Positions 36,781 through 45,954 of a stretch of 64,000 nt of DNA are shown piece by piece (the stretch's first letter is position 1; each line of letters opens with the position of its first letter). Under the pieces are notes generated by a model, which saw only the letters and a program-made list of their open reading frames with translations, was not told the origin of the DNA and did not search any database. The stretch covers positions 151,123-215,122 of the forward strand of contig JAEEJA010000027.1 of the NCBI GenBank assembly GCA_016281605.1, given 5' to 3'. Source of the DNA: Lachnospiraceae bacterium. Its GTDB lineage: Bacteria > Bacillota > Clostridia > Lachnospirales > Lachnospiraceae. The position numbers and the translations under genes are program-made.

Positions 36781-39069
36781 TTATTGATGATTTCTGTAAT
36801 AATTTATCAGACATCCGTCTGCAATTATCTCACGTTCATCATCAGTAAGATCACCAACACTAAGATAAAATTCCTTTAATTCATCACCTACTACATACGC
36901 TTTTATTATGTCTTCCTTCTCTGTTATTGCTTTTCTAATTCCTTTAACTACGATATAATCACCGTTTTTAAATGGAATTTCATCTGGGAATATAAATGGA
37001 AGCATACCCCAGTTAATCAGATTAGAGCGATATCTCTTAGTTGCATACTCTTTGGCAACATTAGCAAAGCCACCTAAAACCTTCTGACAGGAAGCTGCCT
37101 GCTCTCTTGCTGAACCATCTCCCGGTTTAACAGCATATACAAAGCTACCAATCTGAGTATTTTCTTTATCGATATTAAGAGAAGCGATTCTCTTATAAAC
37201 ATCTTCAAGCTCCGGTAAAGCTTTTATTATATCCTCACCATTTACTCTTGCCTTTTCAGCAAGCCCAACTTCCTTAGCACGTCCTACATAAAGCGGATCT
37301 TTTCTGGATAAAGTAAATTCTGCAAGGCCAAGAGGATTTGATCTGTAAGATGATGTCTCACCTGAAGGAATGAGCTCATCTGTAGTTGTAACAGGATCAT
37401 GGATTTCTGATACACATTTTAAGATTATATCATCTGTTAATGCTGTCATCTCAGGCCAATCCTTTATATTGGGCCCAAACTTTATCTCTGTTTCCGGCTT
37501 TGGATTCTTATATCCATTGTATACTCTGTTTTCATATATCTTTGAATCAAAGTAATACTTTGGTTTTGTAAAGTTAATATCAAAGTCGGTTGCAGGTGTA
37601 AGTATGCCCTTATTCGCTGCTGTAGCTGCTATAGAACGAGCATCCATAAGCGCTACCGAAGCTATCTGACCATTGGTAACCTTTGAGCCTTCTCTATTAG
37701 GGAAGTTTCTGGTTGAATGTCTTATAGATAAACCGTTATTGCAAGGTACATCTCCTGCACCAAAGCAAGGTCCACAGAATGCAGATCTTATAGTTGCTCC
37801 TGCCTCCATAAGAGTTGCAATACTACCATTCTTAACCAATTCCATAAATACAGGCTGACTGGATGGATAAACATTTAAAGTAAATTCATCAGATCCTGTT
37901 GATTTACCCTTAAGTATATCAGCTGCATCACAAATATTTTCAAAGCCACCGCCTGCACAACCTGCGATTTCTCCCTGTTCTACATAAAGATGACCATCTC
38001 TGACCTTATCCTTAAGGGTATACTTGATATTCTTATTATTACTAAGTGAAACCAATGCACTCTTCTCTACTTCATCAAGTATATCAAGAAGATTTGTATT
38101 TAATTCTTCGATAGTATATACATTGCTTGGGTGGAACGGCATAGCGATCATAGGCTTTATCTTAGAAAGATCTACATAAACCATTCCTTCATAATATGCA
38201 ACCTGTCCAGGCTTTAATTCTGCATACTCTTCCGGTCTTCTGTGAATCTCATAGAACTCTTTAATAGTATCATCAGTTTCCCAGATAGATGAAAGACAGG
38301 TTGTTTCTGTTGTCATAACATCGATACCGATTCTAGTATCTGCAGAAAGATTATGAACTCCGTCTCCGACAAACTCCATAACTTTATTTTTAACATAACC
38401 GTTTTTAAATACGGCTCCGATTATTGCAAGTGCTATATCCTGAGGTCCAACACCCTTTTGTGGCTTTCCGGTAAGATAGACAGCAACAACATCCGGAAGC
38501 TTAACATCATATGTTCTGTTTAGAAGCTGTTTTACAAGCTCAGGTCCGCCCTCACCTACTGCCATTGTACCAAGAGCTCCGTATCTGGTATGTGAATCAG
38601 AACCGAGAATCATCTTTCCGCATCCGGCACTCATTTCTCTAGCATACTGATGAATAACTGCCTGATGAGGAGGTACATATATACCGCCGTACTTTTTAGC
38701 ACAAGAAAGACCAAACATATGATCATCTTCATTTATTGTTCCTCCAACAGCACAAAGTGAATTGTGACAATTGGTTAAAACATAAGGCATCGGAAACTCT
38801 GTAAGACCTGAAGCTCTTGCTGTCTGTATGATACCAACAAATGTAATATCATGAGAGGTAAGCTTATCAAATCTTATCTTGAGATTATCCATATTATCTG
38901 AGGTATTATGCGCTTTTAATATGTTGTATGCAATAGTACTTTGCTTTGCCTCGCTTTTAACAACTTCCTTTCCGATGTTTTCTTTAATCTTAAGAGTAGC
39001 ATCCTGAGTATCTGCGATTATCTGTTCACCGTTTACAAGATATACTCCCGAATCATATAACTTTATCAT
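36781..39069 (-). CDS. Aconitase-family hydratase (YbhJ-like)
   Basis: 762 aa; [43 protein letters not shown]. Confidence 0.88.
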   Translation of the reverse strand: MIKLYDSGVYLVNGEQIIADTQDATLKIKENIGKEVVKSEAKQSTIAYNILKAHNTSDNMDNLKIRFDKLTSHDITFVGIIQTARASGLTEFPMPYVLTNCHNSLCAVGGTINEDDHMFGLSCAKKYGGIYVPPHQAVIHQYAREMSAGCGKMILGSDSHTRYGALGTMAVGEGGPELVKQLLNRTYDVKLPDVVAVYLTGKPQKGVGPQDIALAIIGAVFKNGYVKNKVMEFVGDGVHNLSADTRIGIDVMTTETTCLSSIWETDDTIKEFYEIHRRPEEYAELKPGQVAYYEGMVYVDLSKIKPMIAMPFHPSNVYTIEELNTNLLDILDEVEKSALVSLSNNKNIKYTLKDKVRDGHLYVEQGEIAGCAGGGFENICDAADILKGKSTGSDEFTLNVYPSSQPVFMELVKNGSIATLMEAGATIRSAFCGPCFGAGDVPCNNGLSIRHSTRNFPNREGSKVTNGQIASVALMDARSIAATAANKGILTPATDFDINFTKPKYYFDSKIYENRVYNGYKNPKPETEIKFGPNIKDWPEMTALTDDIILKCVSEIHDPVTTTDELIPSGETSSYRSNPLGLAEFTLSRKDPLYVGRAKEVGLAEKARVNGEDIIKALPELEDVYKRIASLNIDKENTQIGSFVYAVKPGDGSAREQAASCQKVLGGFANVAKEYATKRYRSNLINWGMLPFIFPDEIPFKNGDYIVVKGIRKAITEKEDIIKAYVVGDELKEFYLSVGDLTDDEREIIADGCLINYYRNHQ

Positions 39070-39152
39070 CTTATATCAGCCTTTCATATTTTTTAGGGTA
39101 ATAGTACCCACATCCTTCTAATTATCATGGAAAAATCCATAATTGTCAAGAA

Positions 39153-39608
39153 TCAACTGTTAATACCATGCTTTTTATTAAATTTTGTCTCGCAGTATAC
39201 ACATCTATATATACCTTTTTCTCTGTCTGTAAGCTTGAATTTATGTACAAGGCCCTGTTCTATGGAGGTTATACAACGAGGATTTTTACATTTGATAACA
39301 TTGGTAACGTAGGCCGGAAGATCAAGTTTTCCTTTTTCAACAATCTTATCATCCTTTATAATGTTTATCGTTATATTTCTATCCATGATTCCTATTACAT
39401 TAAGGTCAATATTATCAAGAGGCCCTTCAATCTTAATAATATCTTTTCTTCCCATAACATTACTGGTAGCATTTTTAATAATGGCAACAGTATAATCATA
39501 ATTATCAAGATCAAGATAATCATAGATTTCCATAGCCCCACCTGCTTTAATATGGTCAATAACCACACCTTCATGAATACCACTGATATTTAACATATAT
39601 ACCTCCAT
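39153..39608 (-). CDS. pyrI: Aspartate carbamoyltransferase regulatory chain
   Basis: 151 aa; GVVIDHIKAGGAMEIYDYL and Zn site CKNPRC...CVYC. Likely start is the internal Met of LNISGIHEG. Confidence 0.92.
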   Translation of the reverse strand: MEVYMLNISGIHEGVVIDHIKAGGAMEIYDYLDLDNYDYTVAIIKNATSNVMGRKDIIKIEGPLDNIDLNVIGIMDRNITINIIKDDKIVEKGKLDLPAYVTNVIKCKNPRCITSIEQGLVHKFKLTDREKGIYRCVYCETKFNKKHGINS

Positions 39609-39673
39609 TCCTGATAATTAATTATTTATATAATAAAAGATATAATAATCATATATATTTGACATTGAAAAAA

Positions 39674-40243
39674 CTAAAAATCAAATTTTAATTGAGCTTC
39701 TTCCTCTGCTTCGTTTTTAAAGTCTTCAACTGTTTCAGGCTTTATTTCAGGCAAATCAGATAATGAACCCAGGCCGAAATTGCGAAGAAAATCTTCTGTA
39801 GTTGCAAAAAGTATCGGACGTCCGGGTGCATCAAGTCTTCCTGCTTCACAAACAAGATTATACTCAATTAGCTTATTTACGGCATGATCTGACTTAACAC
39901 CTCTTATTCTTTCAATCTCCAACTTTGTTACAGGCTGCTTATAAGCCACTATAGATAGGGTTTCTAATAGAACATCTGTTAACATATGTTTTTTAGGAAC
40001 ATGAGTAATATTTACAATATGCTCATACATTTCAGGTTTAGTACACATCTGAAACGAGCCCTCAAGCTCTATAATTTGTATTCCATGGCCTTTTTCGTTA
40101 TAGTTTGCCATCATGTTTCTGATTACATTTCTGACTGTTTCTTCGTCCTGATCGGTGGCCGCAGCTATAACCTCTGATGAAACAGCATCTCCCATGGTAA
40201 AAAGTATAGCCTCAATAGCCGCTTCTAATTCTTTTATGTTCAC
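39674..40243 (-). CDS. scpB: Segregation and condensation protein B
   Basis: 189 aa; LEAAIEAILFTMGDAVS, LETLSIVAYKQPVTKLEIERIRGVKSD. Confidence 0.97.
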   Translation of the reverse strand: MNIKELEAAIEAILFTMGDAVSSEVIAAATDQDEETVRNVIRNMMANYNEKGHGIQIIELEGSFQMCTKPEMYEHIVNITHVPKKHMLTDVLLETLSIVAYKQPVTKLEIERIRGVKSDHAVNKLIEYNLVCEAGRLDAPGRPILFATTEDFLRNFGLGSLSDLPEIKPETVEDFKNEAEEEAQLKFDF

Positions 40244-41091
40244 GTATTATCCACCACCATTTCTTCTGCGTTCTCTTTTTTTCCTAAGTTAGAATTATCT
40301 TCTGTTTCTTTATCTTTTACTTCATCATCCTTAACTGTCTCAATATTAATATCAGCAAAGATTTCATCTTGACTTACTCTGATTTTACCAATCTTCATAA
40401 GCTCTAAAACCCCAAGAAAAGTTACAATAACAGTTACTTTGTCCTCTGCCTTAAGTAAAAGCTCTTTAAAAGAAAATCTGTCATGAGTATAGGCATAATT
40501 CTCTATGTAATAAATTCTATCTTCCAAAGAAACAGGTTCTTTTTTTATGGTACCAAAGCTACTTCTGATAGGATCTTTTCTATCAATCTGACGATGCATA
40601 ACATCGTAAAAAATTTTTTCTAATTTTGAAAGAGTTACATCTTGAAGTATCTCAGCTACATTTATCTCTTCTTTTATGTCATACAGGTCTTTTGGTACGC
40701 TAGAGCCTCTAAATACAAGCTTTTCAGCATCATTATGCTTATCTCTGAGTTCTTCGGAAACATACTTATAAACCTTATATTCCAACAATCTTTCAACGAG
40801 CTCTAATCTAGGATCTATCTCCTCTCCTGTCTCATCATCAACCTGTTTAGGCAGAAGCATCTTGGATTTGATATTGAGTAGAGTAGCTGCCATAAGCATA
40901 AAATCACTCATTTCATCCATGCTCTCTTCTACGCCCTCATTTTGAAGAGTCATTTCGGATATATACTGAAGATATTGATCTGTTATCTCAACTATAGGGA
41001 TATCAAATATATCAATTTCATTCTGCTCTATCAAATGTAGGAGAAGATCTAACGGTCCATCAAAGCTTTCCAATTTAATTGATAATTTCAT
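40240..41091 (-). CDS. scpA: Segregation and condensation protein A
   Basis: 283 aa; FDGPLDLLLHLIEQNEIDIFDIPI; overlaps scpB by 4 nt. Confidence 0.97.
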   Translation of the reverse strand: MKLSIKLESFDGPLDLLLHLIEQNEIDIFDIPIVEITDQYLQYISEMTLQNEGVEESMDEMSDFMLMAATLLNIKSKMLLPKQVDDETGEEIDPRLELVERLLEYKVYKYVSEELRDKHNDAEKLVFRGSSVPKDLYDIKEEINVAEILQDVTLSKLEKIFYDVMHRQIDRKDPIRSSFGTIKKEPVSLEDRIYYIENYAYTHDRFSFKELLLKAEDKVTVIVTFLGVLELMKIGKIRVSQDEIFADINIETVKDDEVKDKETEDNSNLGKKENAEEMVVDNT

Positions 41092-41127
41092 ACTTTCCTC
41101 TTAAACCTCTTGAAGTAAGATATGTAT

Positions 41128-42417
41128 TTATTTAAAGTATTCAAAGCTTAAGCTTACAAGTCTTACAGTATCGCCCTCTTCTATACCAAGCTTTTCAAGT
41201 TCATCTATAATGCCATTGTTTCTTAAAAACTTCTGGAAGAAATCAAAACCCTTCTCTGAATCAAGATTGGTATATCCAAGCATCCTTTCAACTCTAGAGC
41301 CTTCCACAACATATTCCTTTTCATCTTCGTCATAATAAACGCTGATAGGCTCTTCTGATTCTTCTGTAAGCTCAGGAAAGAATTCCTGTTCATATGTTAA
41401 TGTTTCTTCAGGTAATTCGTCAAGCATTTGTCTGACTTTAAACAAAAGTTCTTTTATACCCTTACCGCTAACAGAAGAAATACTAAAAACAGGATACCCA
41501 AGAGGTTCATACTTTTCTTTAAGTGAAGTAATAACCTCATTTTCTTCATTCTCAGCAAATGCATCTGCCTTTGAAGCAACTATTATCTGAGGTCTCTTGA
41601 CAAGCTCTTCGTTATACTTTCTTAACTCACTGTTAATTATCTCAATATCTTCAATAGGATTTCTGCCTTCTACACCGGCTCCATCCACCATATGTATAAA
41701 AAGCTTGGTTCTCTCTATATGTCGTAAAAACTCATGACCAAGACCTATTCCCTCGCTTGCGCCTTCGATAAGTCCGGGAATATCAGCAACTACAAACCCT
41801 TTATTTCCAGGCATATCCACAACTCCCAGCATAGGAGTCAGTGTAGTAAAATGATAGTTTGCAATCTTTGGCTTAGCATTACTGATTCTCGATAATAAAG
41901 TAGATTTACCAACATTCGGAAATCCAATTAAACCGACATCAGCTATAAGCTTTAATTCTAACAAAACCTCTAACTCTTTTGCAGGACGTCCTGGTTGTGC
42001 ATACTTCGGAACCTGCATAGTAGGAGTGGCATAGTTCATATTTCCTTTTCCACCTCTACCACCTTTAAGTACAGTAAATCTCGTTGTCTCTCCGGACATA
42101 TCTACTATTACTTTCCCACTCTCTGCATCCTTTATGACAGTACCCTCAGGAACCTTAAGCACGAGGTCTTCTCCGTTTTTACCGTGCATCTTACGTTTGC
42201 CGCCCTCATCACCGTTTCCGGCACTATATTTACGCTTATATCTATAATCATTAAGGGTATTTATACTTTTATCAACTTCAAATATAAGATCACCGCCATC
42301 ACCGCCATCACCGCCATCCGGTCCGCCGGCTGCTACATAAAGCTCACGTCTGAAGCTTACATGACCATCTCCACCTTTACCTGACCTTATAAATATCCTC
42401 ACTCTGTCAGCAAACAT
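41128..42417 (-). CDS. obgE: GTPase Obg
   Basis: 429 aa; Gly-rich Obg domain, GFPNVGKSTLLSRIS, C-terminal OCT domain. Confidence 0.98.
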   Translation of the reverse strand: MFADRVRIFIRSGKGGDGHVSFRRELYVAAGGPDGGDGGDGGDLIFEVDKSINTLNDYRYKRKYSAGNGDEGGKRKMHGKNGEDLVLKVPEGTVIKDAESGKVIVDMSGETTRFTVLKGGRGGKGNMNYATPTMQVPKYAQPGRPAKELEVLLELKLIADVGLIGFPNVGKSTLLSRISNAKPKIANYHFTTLTPMLGVVDMPGNKGFVVADIPGLIEGASEGIGLGHEFLRHIERTKLFIHMVDGAGVEGRNPIEDIEIINSELRKYNEELVKRPQIIVASKADAFAENEENEVITSLKEKYEPLGYPVFSISSVSGKGIKELLFKVRQMLDELPEETLTYEQEFFPELTEESEEPISVYYDEDEKEYVVEGSRVERMLGYTNLDSEKGFDFFQKFLRNNGIIDELEKLGIEEGDTVRLVSLSFEYFK

Positions 42418-42483
42418 AAATTACATCCTTTCATCTGGAATCATAAAAAATCATCAATAATATATTAAAGTTATATATGTTAT

Positions 42484-42519
42484 AAAAAAGACTGCCTTAA
42501 AAGCATATTCAAGGCAGCC
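42484..42519 (-). terminator. Rho-independent terminator after rplU-ysxB-rpmA
   Basis: Minus strand GGCTGCCTT-N-AAGGCAGTCTTTTTT. Confidence 0.8.
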
Positions 42520-42540
42520 TATAGTCGATTACATAGTACA

Positions 42541-42627
42541 ACTTCAGCAGGTTTCGTTTACGAAATCTGCGTAGACACGAAGTGTCTCATAAGTCATCGT
42601 GAAAATTTCAAAGGAAATTTTTACGGT
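42541..42627. repeat. String of three short hairpins in rpmA-obgE intergenic region
   Basis: CAGGTTTCG-TTTA-CGAAATCTG, AGACAC-GAA-GTGTCT, AAATTTC-AAAG-GAAATTT consecutively. Confidence 0.6.
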
Positions 42628-42653
42628 TAAACCTAAATTTACTTCGTATAGTA

Positions 42654-42941
42654 TTACTGAGCCTCTACAGGATAAACAGAAGCCTGCTTCTTATCTCTAC
42701 CCTTACGCTCAAATCTGAGGATACCACTCTCTGTAGCAAAAAGTGTATCATCACTACCACGTCCTACATTGATACCTGGGTGAATCTTAGTTCCTCTCTG
42801 TCTGTAAATAATATTTCCAGCCTTTACGAACTGACCATCAGCACGCTTAGCACCAAGTCTCTTTGACTCAGAATCTCTACCGTTCTTAGTAGAACCAACA
42901 CCCTTTTTATGAGCAAATAATTGAAGATTCATCTCTAACAT
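42654..42941 (-). CDS. rpmA: 50S ribosomal protein L27
   Basis: 95 aa; [36 protein letters not shown]. Confidence 0.99.
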   Translation of the reverse strand: MLEMNLQLFAHKKGVGSTKNGRDSESKRLGAKRADGQFVKAGNIIYRQRGTKIHPGINVGRGSDDTLFATESGILRFERKGRDKKQASVYPVEAQ

Positions 42942-42947
42942 GAGTAA

Positions 42948-43292
42948 TTACCTTCCTTTCCTTGTTATCTCTAATTCAACATACTCTTTTCCATAAGCCT
43001 GAGCAATCTTCTCAAGTCCCAGACACATGGACTTCAGAAGAAGTTGCGATTCCGATGATATATCTCCATCAAAAATAAAACTCAAAGAATCCTTTGATAA
43101 ATCTCCGGTAAAATCTGAATTCACTTTGAACCCGTCATCGGTAAATATTTCAATCGAATTGATGAAATTAATCATAAGCGCTGAAACACCGGCACAAACT
43201 ATGTCTTCGTCTTTATCAGCAAAGCAAGCATGTCCAATTGTTTCAAAACCATCTAAAATCCCATCTTGATTTTCATATACAACAATCTTCAT
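42948..43292 (-). CDS. prp: Ribosomal-processing cysteine protease Prp (YsxB)
   Basis: 114 aa; GHACFADKDEDIVCAGVSAL; between rplU and rpmA. Confidence 0.95.
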   Translation of the reverse strand: MKIVVYENQDGILDGFETIGHACFADKDEDIVCAGVSALMINFINSIEIFTDDGFKVNSDFTGDLSKDSLSFIFDGDISSESQLLLKSMCLGLEKIAQAYGKEYVELEITRKGR

Positions 43293-43307
43293 ATCTCTAA
43301 CTATTCA

Positions 43308-43613
43308 CTAAGCATTGATAGATTCAATCTTAACCTGTGTAAATGCCTGTCTGTGACCATTCTTCTTATGGTAGCCTGATTTTCTCTTGTATCTGTAAAC
43401 GATAACCTTTTTAGCTTTTCCTTCTTTAACAACACTTGCGTTAACAGAAGCGCCCTTAACCTGATCGCCTGCTTTGAGAGATGAACCGTCATTAACAGCT
43501 ACAACATCAAATGAAACTGAAGCTCCTTCTTCAAGACCAAGCTTCTCAACATTGATAACATCTCCTTCTGATACCTTATACTGCTTACCACCTGTTGCAA
43601 TAATAGCGTACAT
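43308..43613 (-). CDS. rplU: 50S ribosomal protein L21
   Basis: 101 aa; MYAIIATGGKQYKVSEGDVINVEKL...KRKSGYHKKNGHRQAFTQVKI. Confidence 0.99.
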   Translation of the reverse strand: MYAIIATGGKQYKVSEGDVINVEKLGLEEGASVSFDVVAVNDGSSLKAGDQVKGASVNASVVKEGKAKKVIVYRYKRKSGYHKKNGHRQAFTQVKIESINA

Positions 43614-43624
43614 GTTTCTTCCTC

Positions 43625-43705
43625 CTTACTAATATTTACTCGCCGGTTTTGGTGATTATCATATGATGATAATGCTTCTGGGAACCTCGCCGAGCGGCAT
43701 ACCTT
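43625..43705 (-). promoter_or_regulatory. Candidate L21 leader (ribosomal-protein autoregulatory 5' UTR)
   Basis: ~90-nt 5' UTR with CCGCTCGGCGAGGTTCC, ATTATCATCATATGATAAT palindrome and ACCGGCGAG between mapped promoter and rplU RBS. Confidence 0.6.
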
Positions 43706-43708
43706 GGT

Positions 43709-43737
43709 ATAATAGCATTACAATATATCTTTGTCAA
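43709..43737 (-). promoter_or_regulatory. Sigma-A-like promoter of rplU operon
   Basis: TTGACA-N17-TATTAT on the minus strand. Confidence 0.85.
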
Positions 43738-43743
43738 CTCATT

Positions 43744-44601
43744 TTAATCCAAATTCTTTAAATTTTTCATGGAAATATCTAAGATTGGAGCAGAATGTGT
43801 CAGCGCTCCGCTAGATACATAATCAACTCCTGTTGATTTTATCTTTTCAATATTTTCTTTTGTTACATTACCGGAGCACTCAGTCAGTGCTCTCTTATTT
43901 ACTATCTTCACAGCTTCCCTCATCTGTTCAGGTGTCATATTGTCAAGCATAATTATGTCCGCTCCTGCCTCGCAGGCTTCTCTTACCATATCAAGATTCT
44001 CTGTCTCAACCTCAATCTTATGAACAAAAGATGCATAATCCTTAGCAGCCTTAACAGCCTCCTTTACACCACCCGCCGCTGCAATATGATTATCCTTAAG
44101 CATAATAGCATCAGAAAGATTGTATCTATGATTTTTTCCACCTCCGATTCTTACAGCATATTTTTCAAATATACGCATATTCGGAGTGGTCTTTCTAGTA
44201 TCAAGCAAGGTGATTTTTGTTCCCTCAAGCAGCTCAACAAGCTTTGATGTATAAGTTGCTATGCCACTCATCCTTTGAAGATAATTTAAGGCTGTTCTTT
44301 CACCTGAAAGTAACACTCTTATATCTCCTGTAACTACTCCTAACAGATCTTTATTTTTAACTTTATCCCCATCCTTAAAAAAAAGCTTAACCTCTGTAGT
44401 TTCATCGAGTAGTTCAAAGGTTCTTTTATATACATCAAGTCCACATATTACTCCGTCTTCCTTTGCTATAAGCTCTACGCTTCCCTTTTTATACTCCTTT
44501 ATAACACAATTTGTTGATATATCTTCACTTGTTATATCTTCCTTCAATGCTGATAAAATGTATTTATCCACATTTACTTTAAATTTAATCAAATCTGCCA
44601 C
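43744..44601 (-). CDS. nadC: Nicotinate-nucleotide pyrophosphorylase (carboxylating)
   Basis: 285 aa; SGIATYTSKLVELLEGTKITLLDTRKTTPNMR, GGGKNHRYNLSDAIMLKDNHI. Confidence 0.97.
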   Translation of the reverse strand: MADLIKFKVNVDKYILSALKEDITSEDISTNCVIKEYKKGSVELIAKEDGVICGLDVYKRTFELLDETTEVKLFFKDGDKVKNKDLLGVVTGDIRVLLSGERTALNYLQRMSGIATYTSKLVELLEGTKITLLDTRKTTPNMRIFEKYAVRIGGGKNHRYNLSDAIMLKDNHIAAAGGVKEAVKAAKDYASFVHKIEVETENLDMVREACEAGADIIMLDNMTPEQMREAVKIVNKRALTECSGNVTKENIEKIKSTGVDYVSSGALTHSAPILDISMKNLKNLD

Positions 44602-44619
44602 TTTTTTATCTCCTTATGT

Positions 44620-45954
44620 TTACTTGATTTCTTTATGCTTTTGCACTTTACTCTTTTGCTTTTCAATAAGTTCGTTTTTTAATGTTTCAATGGTCTGCAG
44701 AACCATTTCTTTATTATCCTTTTGAAGCTTCTTAAGATCATTATACTTGCTGTAATCAACTAAAAATCCTGCTTCATCGGATATCTCTACTCCATCTATG
44801 TGCACAGCCACTTCAGAAGCCGCCTTTTCAGCAAATACCATAGATTCAAGAAGAGAATTACTAGCCAAACGGTTTTCGCCATGTACTCCGTTACATGCGG
44901 TTTCGCCAACAGCATAAAGCCTATCCATGGAGGTTTTACCTGAGTACCCAACCTTTATGCCTCCCATGAAGTAATGCTGCGCCGGTACTATAGGCACCGG
45001 TTCCTTAAGGCAATCGTAGCCTTCCTCTAAACACTTTCTGTATATATTAGGAAAATGTGTCCTTATCTTTTTTTCCGGTATCTTCTCAAACGAAATCCAC
45101 TCATAAGGTGTCTTATCCTTCTCCATTTCCTGCCATATAGCATTTGCAACTACATCTCGCGGCAAAAGTTCATTAACAAATCTCTCATGATTCTTATTCA
45201 GAAGAATTGCACCCTCACCTCTTACAGACTCAGATATAAGAAATCTTCTTCCGGGCTTTTCTGAGTAAAGAGTTGTAGGATGGATCTGCACGCACCCCAT
45301 ATCTCTAAGCTCTATACCGTGATTCATGGCAATAGCTATGGCATCAGCCGATATATGCCTAAAATTAGTTGTGTTTCTGTATATACCTCCTACGCCACCA
45401 CATGCAAGAATAGTATACTTGGCCTGTATAATGGATACGGAACCATCGGAATTTTCTACAACAATACCTTCACACTGATTATCATCACTTACAATCAGAT
45501 CTATCATAGTTGTATACTCAAGGATGCTTATGTTTTCTCTTTCTCTTACTCTCTTAAGAAGCTTACTCGTTATTTCTTTACCGGTCTGATCTTCATGAAA
45601 TAGTATCCTCGGTCTTCCGTGAGCACCTTCCTTTGTAAACGCCAAATGACCATGATGATACTCAAAATCAACTCCGTATTCCATCAATTGATTTATAATA
45701 CTCTGTGATGATCTTATCATAATATCCACAGATTTCTTATCATTTACATAATGCCCCGCCTTCATGGTATCCTCAAAGTACCCGGAATAATCCTCTTCAT
45801 CTCTGAGCATACATATACCACCCTGAGCAAGATATGAATCACTTTGTTCTGCTTCCTTTTTTGTTATCATCAATACATGTTTTCTCGAAGGCAGGTGTAA
45901 TGCCGCAAATAATCCGGCCGCTCCTGTTCCTACAATCAATATATCTGTTTTCAT
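44620..45954 (-). CDS. nadB: L-aspartate oxidase
   Basis: 444 aa; FAD site VGTGAAGLFAALHL, QGGICMLRDEEDY, VHGENRLASNSLLES; shorter than typical NadB at the C-terminus. Confidence 0.93.
   Translation of the reverse strand: MKTDILIVGTGAAGLFAALHLPSRKHVLMITKKEAEQSDSYLAQGGICMLRDEEDYSGYFEDTMKAGHYVNDKKSVDIMIRSSQSIINQLMEYGVDFEYHHGHLAFTKEGAHGRPRILFHEDQTGKEITSKLLKRVRERENISILEYTTMIDLIVSDDNQCEGIVVENSDGSVSIIQAKYTILACGGVGGIYRNTTNFRHISADAIAIAMNHGIELRDMGCVQIHPTTLYSEKPGRRFLISESVRGEGAILLNKNHERFVNELLPRDVVANAIWQEMEKDKTPYEWISFEKIPEKKIRTHFPNIYRKCLEEGYDCLKEPVPIVPAQHYFMGGIKVGYSGKTSMDRLYAVGETACNGVHGENRLASNSLLESMVFAEKAASEVAVHIDGVEISDEAGFLVDYSKYNDLKKLQKDNKEMVLQTIETLKNELIEKQKSKVQKHKEIK

Noticed and set aside
39168-39593. 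141-aa plus-strand ORF antisense to pyrI
   Set aside because: Lies entirely within pyrI; composition (I/F/Y/N-rich) is typical of the reverse complement of an AT-rich gene; no RBS or domain.
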